64,000 nucleotides of DNA from Streptomyces sp. CC208A (lineage in GTDB: Bacteria; Actinomycetota; Actinomycetes; Streptomycetales; Streptomycetaceae). The stretch covers positions 1 to 64,000 of the forward strand of contig NZ_JASCXN010000035.1 of the NCBI RefSeq assembly GCF_030010625.1. Direction: 5' to 3'. The notes below the pieces were generated by a model. That model made no database searches, had not been told where the DNA came from, and worked only from the letters and a program-made list of their open reading frames with translations. Position numbers and translations under genes: made by a program. Below are positions 51,139 through 61,200 of the stretch, one piece after another (positions within the stretch are counted from its first letter, which is position 1; every line of letters starts with the position of its first letter).

Positions 51139-54100
51139 TCAGCCGAAGGCGAGCGTGCCCGTCCAGTTGACCCAGCTGGCGGCGACACGGCTGCCGTGCG
51201 CGGTGGTCCCTCCCTTGTAGAAGTAGAGGGTGCCGTCGGCCGCCATGGCCCAGATGTCCGGGGTGGTGCCGGAGTCGCGGTCGACGTCGGGGGTCCCGAT
51301 GACGAAGGGCATCTGGGCCGCGGACCATCCGCCGGTGCCGTAGATGGTGTCCTCGCCGGTCAGGGAGCTGGAGGCGAAGGCGAACGAGGCGAGGTCGACG
51401 CCTCCGCCGGAGGGCTTGCCCTTGCGCAGGACGAGTCCCTTGTCGGCGACGGGGCCGCGGAAGAGCAGGTCGGGGACGTTGTCCCCGCTGATGTCCCCGA
51501 CGGTGACGATGTCGCGGTCGGCCCAGGTGCCGCCGCTGATCAGACGGGCCTCCTGGAAGGAGGCGCCGGTGTAGCCGATGAAGGCCCACAGCTGGTCGCC
51601 GGTGGTGGCGAGCAGGTCGGGGAGCTTGTCCCCGGTGATGTCGCCGGTGGCCTTGATCTGGCTGAGGGAGGAGGGGGCGGGGGCGTTGCCGGGGAGGAGG
51701 ATCTCACGGCGCTTGGTGACGTTGACGGCGCCGTACCCGTCGCCCGGGTACATCCACAGTTTGCCGCCGACGCGGACGATGAGGTCCTCGAAGCCGTCGC
51801 CGCCGTAGAAGTCGCCGTTGTGGGTGATCAGGGCGCCGGAGAAGTGCCCGGCCGGCGGGGCGATGAAGACGGGCAGGCCGTCGCCGCCGTTGGGGTCCTT
51901 GGCGGGGTTGAGCTGGTAGGCGCCGGACATGGAGTAGTCGAAGGTGCCGGTGCCCTTGGACGGATCGCTGCGGAGGGCCTGGGAGGGGTACAGCCGCAGG
52001 TTCTTGCTGCCGGTGATGGCGAACAGGTCGGGCAGCGTGTCGCCGGTGACGTCGCCGGGAGGGTCGGCCTGGTCGCGGGGGGTGACGTAGAAGAAGTACT
52101 TGGTGGGCTGGGAGACGTGCCCCGCTCCGTCGACGGTGCGCGCGTACAGCACGTTGGGTCCGGCCGCGGGGGGCTTGACCCCGGAGACGGTGGTGATGGT
52201 GGAGGTGGAGGCGCCGGCGGTGCGGGAGACGGTGATGGGGTAGTTGTTGGCGTTGAAGCCGTACTCGAAGCGGATGACGTCGCTGTCGAGGGCCTGGAAG
52301 GTGAAGGTGCCGGCGGTGCCGAACTTGAGCTTCGACCAGTTGGAGTCCTCGGGCTCGTTGCCGAAGGTGTTCTCGTTGCCGTCGGCGTTGGGGAAGTCGG
52401 TGGAGCGGACCCGGGGCGGCTTGGGGGCGGCGCTGTCCCAGATGAACCGGCACGGCACCTTGGGCGTGTAGGCGGAGGAGCTGCCCGCGGCGTCGACGGC
52501 CCGGACCGACCAGGAGTAGACGGTGTTGTTCACCAGGCCGCTGGTGGAGAAACCGGGCGTGGTGCGGGTCGCGGCGTCGGTGTCGGCACCGACGGAGACG
52601 GTGCCGGTGGACTTGAGCATGTCACCGGTGACGGACCACTTGTTGGTCGGCCACAGGGCGAAGTCGAGGTAGGCGAGGTTGTCGTCGCTGTCGGTGGACC
52701 GGGCGGTGAAGGTGAGACTGGAGGAGCCGACCCGGACGTACGGAGGGGTGGTGGTGCACTTGAAGTCCGGCCCGAGGTCGTGGTGGGTCGGCGGGGTGGG
52801 GGGCCGGTTGTAGGTGATCTCCAGGACGGGGGCGTTGTCGCCGTCGGCCTGGAACTTCTTCCACGCGTACTGCGACTTCTCGTCACGGGCCCGCAGACCG
52901 AAGGTGATCGTGCTCCTGCCCTGGTCGGCGGCCTTCTGTGCGGCTGCCAGCACGTCGAAGGTCTCGTAGTCGTCCTTGCAGCCGGTCTTGTAGCCGTGGG
53001 CGAAGCTCGCCGGTTTCGCGGCCAGATTCGCGTCGGTCAGGGCGGGTGCGTTCTTCCAGTTGGTCCGCGCGTTGATCGGTCCGGTGACGTGGACGGACAT
53101 GCCGCGGGGGCTGCAGGACCAGGAGTAGGTCTCCAGGAGCCGCAGGGTGGCCTGCCGAATCTTGGCGCCCTGGAGCTTCTTGTCGTACGCGATGTTGAAG
53201 TACGACCGGGAGGTGCCCCAGGTGTCGGACTCGAAGCCGACCCGGGCCTCGTGGGTGCCGCCCTTGTTGAAGTCCTTGCCGTTGAAGAACGTGGCCTTGG
53301 GGTGGCGGCTGTAGGCGGTGGTCCAGTCCTGGGTGTGCTTCTTGACCGTGGGGTCGATGAAGACCGGATAGACGGTGGCCGGGTCGTCGAGGAAGTCCCT
53401 GCTCGGGGTGAGCAGCCAGGTCCCGTCGCCGAGGTCGGCGTCCACGATGTCGCCGCGGGACTCGGGGGAGGGGCCGTTGAGCAGCGGCAGGCTCAGCGTG
53501 GCCGCGTCCCCGGTCTGCGAGGGCGCCGGCGTCGGCTCGGCCGGTACGGGAGGAAGCGGCGGGTCGGTGAGAGCGGGGGCGGCCTCGTCCGTGGCGTCGG
53601 GCAGGGCCTCGCCCTCGGGGTCGACGTTGTCGTCGGCCAGTGCCTCGGTGCTCGCGCTGGGGCTCGGCTCCTCGCTGATCGTGGCCGTCGGCGTTTCGAG
53701 GGACTCCGGGGCGGTCGGCTGCGAGGAGGCGCCGAGTTCGCCGTCGGTGACGGCCGGGGCGCCGCTGCTGTCCCACATCAGCGGGGTGGGCGAGAGCGCG
53801 ACCTCCTGCCCGTCGGGGTCCTCGGCCGACACGATGCCGGTGGCCGAGTCCAGGCTGAAGGTGAGCGTGGGGGAGGACAGCCCGTACGACAGCTGCGCGA
53901 CCCGCGGATCGGAGGCTGCCTGACGGTTTTTCAGGACGAGGAGCTGGGCGAAGCCGTCGTCCTCGGCCGTCAGCACCAGGTCGGCGCCCGGGAAGATCTC
54001 CGGGTACAGGGCCCGCGACCCGTCGATGACCGGTGCGGGGACGGGGCCGGGCCAGGTGAGCTGGATCTCGTGGGTCTCGGGGATCTCCGTCGTACCGCCG

Positions 54101-54636
54101 ACGGTGAGCGTGACCAGCGGACTGCCGGGCTCCGTCTCGGCCTTCAGCCCCTTGACGAGCGAGATCCGTCGTACGCCTCCGCGCGAGGCCCGGTCTCCGC
54201 TGCCGGTGCTGCCGGCGGAGAACACCACGGGATTGTTCGTGGCCGCGGGCGTCCAGCCCTTGCCGGTCCGCTTCAGCGTGGTGTCGATCTTCTTCCATTC
54301 GTCGCCGACCTTGGCCCAGATCGGGGACGCGTACAGCTTCTTCGTCATCAGCCCGTCGGGACGGGCCCAGGTGGTCGACCGGGCGGTCCGCAGCTCCGTG
54401 GCCTCGACCGGCTTTCCGCTCTTGCGGGCGAGCGAGACGGCGGAGGCCTGACTGACGGTCCGCGGCTCGTCCTTGTCCTTGCCGGAGGCGTTCCGCCCGT
54501 CCGCCGGGAGGGGGGCCGCTTCGTCGGCGGAGCCGGCGTGGAAACCGGCGTAGGTGATGCCGCCCGCGGCGAGCGCGGCCGCGACCACCATGGCGCTCAC
54601 GCGCCGGGCCGTCGGCCGCTGCCATGACTGTCTCAT
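51139..54636 (-). CDS. Secreted DNRLRE / FG-GAP repeat protein (paralogue of 7283 gene)
   Basis: A 1165-residue exported protein. The ATG at 54636 opens a signal peptide (RRVSAMVVAAALAAGGITYA). A beta-rich domain at about residues 60-280 shares with the 7283 protein the landmark YPEIFPGADLVLTAEDDGFA. A Pro/Glu/Ala-rich linker follows (about 310-400). The DNRLRE-like domain is at about 465-612 (RVGFESDTWGTSRSYFNIAY, LEITYNRPP), then Fn3-like modules. FG-GAP repeats run from about 859 to the end (DVTGDTLPDLFAITG, DISGDNVPDLLFRG). It is divergent from the second RHS toxin. A surface role is likely; no enzyme motif is seen. Confidence 0.85.
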   Translation of the reverse strand: MRQSWQRPTARRVSAMVVAAALAAGGITYAGFHAGSADEAAPLPADGRNASGKDKDEPRTVSQASAVSLARKSGKPVEATELRTARSTTWARPDGLMTKKLYASPIWAKVGDEWKKIDTTLKRTGKGWTPAATNNPVVFSAGSTGSGDRASRGGVRRISLVKGLKAETEPGSPLVTLTVGGTTEIPETHEIQLTWPGPVPAPVIDGSRALYPEIFPGADLVLTAEDDGFAQLLVLKNRQAASDPRVAQLSYGLSSPTLTFSLDSATGIVSAEDPDGQEVALSPTPLMWDSSGAPAVTDGELGASSQPTAPESLETPTATISEEPSPSASTEALADDNVDPEGEALPDATDEAAPALTDPPLPPVPAEPTPAPSQTGDAATLSLPLLNGPSPESRGDIVDADLGDGTWLLTPSRDFLDDPATVYPVFIDPTVKKHTQDWTTAYSRHPKATFFNGKDFNKGGTHEARVGFESDTWGTSRSYFNIAYDKKLQGAKIRQATLRLLETYSWSCSPRGMSVHVTGPINARTNWKNAPALTDANLAAKPASFAHGYKTGCKDDYETFDVLAAAQKAADQGRSTITFGLRARDEKSQYAWKKFQADGDNAPVLEITYNRPPTPPTHHDLGPDFKCTTTPPYVRVGSSSLTFTARSTDSDDNLAYLDFALWPTNKWSVTGDMLKSTGTVSVGADTDAATRTTPGFSTSGLVNNTVYSWSVRAVDAAGSSSAYTPKVPCRFIWDSAAPKPPRVRSTDFPNADGNENTFGNEPEDSNWSKLKFGTAGTFTFQALDSDVIRFEYGFNANNYPITVSRTAGASTSTITTVSGVKPPAAGPNVLYARTVDGAGHVSQPTKYFFYVTPRDQADPPGDVTGDTLPDLFAITGSKNLRLYPSQALRSDPSKGTGTFDYSMSGAYQLNPAKDPNGGDGLPVFIAPPAGHFSGALITHNGDFYGGDGFEDLIVRVGGKLWMYPGDGYGAVNVTKRREILLPGNAPAPSSLSQIKATGDITGDKLPDLLATTGDQLWAFIGYTGASFQEARLISGGTWADRDIVTVGDISGDNVPDLLFRGPVADKGLVLRKGKPSGGGVDLASFAFASSSLTGEDTIYGTGGWSAAQMPFVIGTPDVDRDSGTTPDIWAMAADGTLYFYKGGTTAHGSRVAASWVNWTGTLAFG

Positions 54637-55204
54637 CGGGTGAGGACCCCTCTTCCCAGCATTTCCCAGCATCCGGGCTCTGACGGCACCGGCTGAAACC
54701 ACGAAGCCCGCCATGGCGTCATGAACGAGGGCGGTCCGGGCCGGAACACCTTTCCGCGCAGGCATGGCTGGGCGAGCCGATGATGACCCATCAAGCTCCT
54801 GGCGTCATCCGACGACGGAATCCGCTCATGCCCGCCTGCTCCGGCCGGAGAAAGAAGGACTCCTCGGTCGGGGAACCGCCCCGGTGAGGAACGCAGGTGC
54901 CGACAGGGCGGCAAAACAAAGGAAAAGCCGTAAAAGACTGCTCGGATGGGGTCTTTCCTCACCGAATACGCGGATCATGGGCGTCTGGTGCGCTTGCTGC
55001 GCTGACCTGCTCCTATGTCGGTTGAGTTCACTTGTAGGCATTCCATATGCAGCCGGACCGTTACGTTCCATGACAATAATCACGCTGCGTTCACCACGGC
55101 TGGCGTTTCTTTACGAAGTACCCGCAGAATCTGCGCGATCTGAAGTGCAATCGCCTGCGGTCCGTCTCCGGCTGCCGCTCCAAGTGGTCCGGGGGGACCT
55201 CGTC
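54637..55204. promoter_or_regulatory. Divergent intergenic region between DNRLRE protein and RHS toxin
   Basis: About 570 bp, AT-richer around 54910-55130, which must hold both promoters. The RHS frame is open through the right part of it, but the decoded sequence there (54764-55200) has no signal-peptide logic, so I treat it as non-coding. GGGGGGAC at 55191-55198 may serve the TTG start at 55205. Confidence 0.5.
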
Positions 55205-58200
55205 TTGTTCGCTCGTCATCGTCATACCCGTCGCCGGGTCCGTCGCGCGGTCGTACCCGCGCTCGGCGCAGCCCTGCTGGTGGGACTGCTGCCCGCCCAG
55301 TCCCTGGCCATGCCACCGGACCCCGGGAACGCCGAACTCGGACGGGAGATCCTTGAGGCCGAGCCCCTCGAACTCGAGAAGATCGAGCTCGACGAGCCCG
55401 TCGGGGGTGAGACATTCAAGAAGGACCTCGACACGCTCAAGGCCGACATCCCCACCGACCAGCAGCAGGCACCCGCCGGTACGACGACGGTCCCGGCCGC
55501 CGACACCGAGTCGTTCACCTTCGGCTCCGCCGTCAGCCCCGCCTCGTTCACCGCCGCCACGACGGCGACGGCCACCGCGGAGGGCGGCCTCACCCAGATC
55601 CCCAACCTTCCGGTCCTCGCCGGCCAGGCGGACGGCCACCCCGCCCCCACCGGCACATGGCAGTTCAGCGTCGTCGACCGCGGCAGCGAGATCGTCCAGG
55701 GCATCGAAGAAGTCCTCAAGGTCGGTGCACTCGTCGCCGTCCAGGCCCCCTCCACCGGCTCCGTCCCGCTCTCCGTGGGCATCGACTACTCCGGTTTCAA
55801 GAACCTCCACGGCGCCGACTGGGCCTCCCGCCTGCGCCTGGTCCAGTTCCCCGAGTGCTACCTCACCACCCCCCTTGAGCCGGCGTGCCAGGAGTACGAG
55901 GAGCTCGAAACCGTCAACGACCCCGTCACCGACACCGTGACGGCCACGGTCGACACCGCCGCCGACGGCACGGCCACCCCCGCCTTCCTCGCGGCCCCCG
56001 CCCCGACGTCCGGCTCCGGGATCGTGCAGGCCGCCTACACCACCGCGACCACCGCCACCCCCGTGGCGACGGGAGGCGACAAGGCCGTCATCGGTGCCGT
56101 CGACTCCGGCGCGGGACCCGGCGGTTCCTTCAAGGCCACGCCGCTGGCAGCCAGCGGCAAGTGGACCGCGGGCGGCTCGTCCGGCGGCTTCACCTACTCC
56201 TACCCGATGGCCATGCCGCCCGCCCCGGCCGGTCCCGCCCCGAACGTCACCCTGTCGTACAACTCGCAGGCCGTCGACGGGAAGACCGCCGTCTCCTCGC
56301 CCCAGGCGTCCTGGGTCGGCGAAGGCTGGGACTACAGCCCCGGCTTCATCGAGCGCCGCTACCGCTCCTGCAAGGACGACACCCACGCGCTCACCGCCGG
56401 AACCCCCAACAACACCGCCAAGGCCGACAAGACCGGCGACCTGTGCTGGGTCTCCTACAACGCGGTCATGTCCCTGGGCGGCAGCACCACCGAACTCGTC
56501 CGCGTCCCCACCTCCACCCCGGAGACCGGTACGGAGACCTACCGCCCCCAGCGCGACGACGGCACCCGCGTCCAGCGGCACGTCGGCGGCACCAACGGGG
56601 ACGACAACGGCGAGTACTGGACGGTGACCACCACCGACGGCACGAAGTACCACTTCGGCCTCAACAAGGTGGGCGGCACCCACGCCGACACCAACTCCGT
56701 CTCCACCGTCCCCGTCTTCGGCAACCACCCCGGCGAGCCCTGCCACGCCACCACCTTCGCCGCCTCCCGCTGCGGCACCGGAAAGCAGCAGGCGTGGCGC
56801 TGGGGCCTGGACAAGGTCGAGGACGTCCACGGCAACGTCATGATCGTCAGCTGGAAGCAGGAGACGAACCACTACGCCGTCCGCGGCAAGCGAGCCACCC
56901 CCGAGGCCTACGAGCGCGCCGCCTACCCCACCACCATCGAGTACGGCCTGCGCGCCACCGACCTGACCAAGCCGTCCGCGACCGTCGTCTTCGGCGTCGA
57001 CCAGCGCTGCCTCAAGTCCACCACCCTCTGCAACCCGGCCAACTTCAAGCCCGGTGACCCCACCGCCTACCGGCCCTGGTGGGACACCCCCGGCTCCCTC
57101 AACTGCGCTTCCGGCTCCGATCTCTGCCCCGGCTTCCCGTCCTTCTGGACCCAGGTCCGTCTCAAGACCGTCACCACCAACGCCGCTCGCGCCGGCCAGA
57201 CCGGCCTGGGCAAGGTCGACAGCTACACCCTGAAGCACTCCTTCCCCGAGGACTGGTACGACACCGCCCCCGGCCTCTGGCTGAACTCCATCACCCGCAC
57301 CGGGTACGGCCCCGGCGACACCACCGGCACCCTCCAGTCCAAGGATGGCGTCAGCTTCGGCCACTACACCGTGAAGCCGCGGTCGGACAAAGCCCTGCGG
57401 AAGTACCTCCTCGACAAGCAGCTTCCCAACCTCGTCTCCAGCGGCCCCGGCGACAAGCGCCCCGGTTTCACCCGGCCTCGTATCGGCACCGTCGTCACCG
57501 AGGCCGGCGCCGACATCGAGGTCGAGTACATAGGCGGTTGCCAATACGAGCCCACCACCGACAAGGGCAAGGCCAACGGCACCTGCTATCCCGTCCGCTG
57601 GTCCCCCGACGGCGAGGAGAAGACCCCCGCCAAGGCGTGGTTCAACAAGTACGTCGTCGCCTCGGTCACCGAGACCGACAAGGTCACTCCCTTCGGCAAG
57701 CCCGTCACGACCGCCTACCGCTACTCAGGCCCCGCCTGGGCCAAGAGTGACGACGAGTTCCTCCGCCCCGCCCTGCGCACCTACAGCGACTGGCGCGGCT
57801 ACCGCCAGGTCGCCGTCATCAAGGGCAACAAGACGTCGTCTCTCTCCCAGTCGCTTTCCGTGACCCGCTACTTCCAGGGCATCGGCGGTGAGGTCAAAGA
57901 CTCCGTCGACGGCACCGTCCTCCTCGCCGACGACGCCCCCCAGTACGCCGGCATGACGGCCGAAACGCTCACTTACCGCGACTCCTCCAAGACGCACACG
58001 CAGTTCGCCAGCCGCACCCGCACCTTCCCCGACGTGTCCGTCGAGACCGCCTCACGCTCCCGCCAGGCAGAGGACGGCACCACCCTGCCCGCCCTGCGCG
58101 CCTACCGGACGGCCGTCAAGAAGACCGACAGCATCCAGGCCGACGGCGCCAACTGGCGTGGCGTCCGCGCCACCACCCTCGACCGCGACGCCACCTACGG

Positions 58201-61200
58201 CCTGCCCACCGCCGTCGAGACCGCCGTCGTCACCCACAACGGCACCGGAGAAGTCCTCTCCGAGCAGACCTGCACCAAGACGTCCTACGTCCACAACACC
58301 ACCGCGTGGCTGATCGGACTGCCCAGCGCGGTCCGTACCACCGCCACCACCTGCGCCAACCACACCGGCGCCGACTCCGCCACCGAACTCAAGGGCTCGG
58401 TCCGGACCCGCTACGACCAGCTCGCCCACGGCGCCACCCCCGCCAAGGGCCTCGTGACCGCCGTCGACCAGATCGACGGCACCGGCACCACCCACTCCAT
58501 CACCACGAGCACCACCCACGACGCTCTCGGCCGGGTCACCAGCGTCATCGCGCCCGGGACCGGTGAGACCAAGACCGAGTACACCCCTGCCACGGGGGGC
58601 CCGGTCACCTCGGTCAAGACGATCAACGCCAAGAACCACACCACCACCACGACCTTCGACCCCGGCCGAGCCCTGCCGCTGACAGTCACCGACCCCAACG
58701 GCCGCGTCACCCGCACCCAGTACGACGCCCTCGGCCGCCTCGTCAAGGGCTGGTCCCCCTCCCGCTCCTCGGGCAGCCAGAGCGCCAGCGTCGAGATCGC
58801 CTACCGGACCGCGACCGTCGCCGCCGACGGCAAGACCAGCCCCGCGGCCGTCACCGTCAAGACCCTCAAGGACGACGGCGGCTACGCCCGCCAGGTCACG
58901 CTCTACGACGGCCTGCTGCGCCAGGTCCAGACCCAGTCCGAAGCCCACGGCCCCGGCCGTATCGTCACCGACACCTACTACAACGACCACGGCCTGGTCG
59001 TCGAGCAGACCAGCGGCTACCTCGCCAAGGGCGAACCCACCACCGACCTCTTCAAGGTCACGTCCCCCACACACGTCAAGAGCCGGGTCAAGACCGTCTA
59101 CGACGGCATGGAACGCCCCGTCAGGCAGACCCCCTACCACGGAAAGACCCCCCGCGCCGGGACCACCATCACCTACGGCGACACCGCCACCCTCGTCGAC
59201 CCGCCCGGCTCCAGCGTCCCCGCGACCACCACGGTCACCGACGCCCTGGGCCGTGTCATCGAGCTCAGGCACCACGTCGCACCCGGCAAGTACCGCTCGA
59301 CGAAGTACAGCTACGACAAGCGCGGCAACCGCGACAAGGTCACCGACCCGGCCGGCAACACCTGGACCTACCTCCACGACGCCCGCGGCCGCGTCACCTC
59401 GGTCAAGGACCCGGACACGGGCATCACCCAGACCGAGTACGACAACGCGGACCGTCCGAACATCGTCTCCGACGCCCTCGGCCAGTACACCTACACCGAC
59501 TACGACGTGCTCGGCCGCATCACCGCGGTCCGCGAGGGCTCGAAGCTGAACACGCCGGTCAAGGAGTACACCTACGACCCGACCGGCGCCCTCGGCCTCC
59601 CGGCGGAGTCCAGGCGCCGCACCACCACCGGCGACTACGTCACCAAGGTCACCGGCTACGACACCGAGTACCGTCCCACCGGCCGTCAGGTGATCATCCC
59701 GGCCAACGCCATGACCACCGGCCTGTCCGGCACCTACACGTACACCTACACGTACACGCCCACCGGCAAGCCCCTCTCGGTCACCCTGCCGGCCAAGGGC
59801 GGCCTGCCGGCCGAGAAGGTCATCACCCGCTACAACGAGGACGGCCTGCCCGAGTCCACCTCCGGCATCGCCTGGTACACCTCCGACGTCAGCTACTCCC
59901 CCTACGGCGAAGTCCTCCGCTCGGTCTCCAGCGCACAGCCCTACCGCGTCTGGACGACCAACTTCATCGACGAGCACACCGGCCGTCTGATGCGCACGGT
60001 GACCGACCGCGAGAAGGCCGGCCCCCACCGCATCTCCGACACCGGCTACGCCTACGACGCCGCAGGCATGATCACCGCGAGCGCCCGCCAGGACGCGGTG
60101 ACGAACACCAGCACGACATGGGACAACCAGTGCTTCACCTACGACGCCATGGGTGAACTGGTCCACGCCTGGACCTCCAACATCAAGCCCAACGGAACCG
60201 GCGTCGGCTGCAAGTCCAATTCAGGAGCCACCTGGGGCTACAACAGCACCGGAGCCCCCTCCAGCGGCCCGGTCGTCGACGCGGCCCACGCCGCGAACAC
60301 CGCCCCGACCAACCTGTCCAACGCCAAGCCCGAGGCAGGCACCGTCGCCTCGGGCACCGCGGTCACCGGCTCGGCCGCCTACCACCAGTCCTTCACCTAC
60401 GACTGGATCGGCAACCGCGCCACCATGACCGACCACGACCCGGCCGGCGTCACCGCCAACGACATCAACTACACCTACAAATACAGCACCACCCAGCCGC
60501 ACACGCTGACCTCAGTGACCTCCCCCACGTCACTCATGACCAGCTACTACAACTACAACCCGACAGGGACGACCGCGTTCCGCAACCCCCCGGGGTACGC
60601 CGCGAACCAGACCCTCGAATGGACCCCCGAGCACAAGCTCGCGTCGAACACCGTAGGCACCACCAAGCACACCTACGTCTACGACGCCGAGGGCAACCGC
60701 ATCCTGGAGAGCTCGCCCACCGGCAGCACCCTCTACCTCGGCGAAACCGAACTCACCACCGACTCCGTCGGCCTCATCACCCACGCCTCCCGCGCCTACA
60801 GCCAGGCCGGCACCCCCACCGTCGTCCGCACCACCACCAACCAGTCGACGACCGGCCACACCCTCAACGTCCTCCTCGCCGATCACCTCGGCACCGCCCA
60901 CACCACCGTCGAAGCCGGCGGCACCCAGCCCGTAACTCGCCGCTCCTTCAAGCCCTACGGCGAAACCCGCGGCACCAAGCCCGCCAACTGGCCCAACAAG
61001 CGCAGCTACCTCGGCGTCGGCATCGACGACAAGGCCACTCTCCTCACCCACATCGGCGCCCGCGAGTACGACCAGCACACGGGCCGCTTCCTCTCCGCCG
61101 ACCCCCTCATCGACATCACCGACCCGCTCCAGATGAACGGGTACACCTACGCCAACGGAAACCCCGTCTCCAAGAGCGACCCCACAGGGCTCAAACTTGA

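Noticed and set aside
54764..55204. N-terminal extension of the second RHS protein
   Set aside because: The open frame lacks signal-peptide logic and conserved residues; the Arg-rich export signal begins after 55205.
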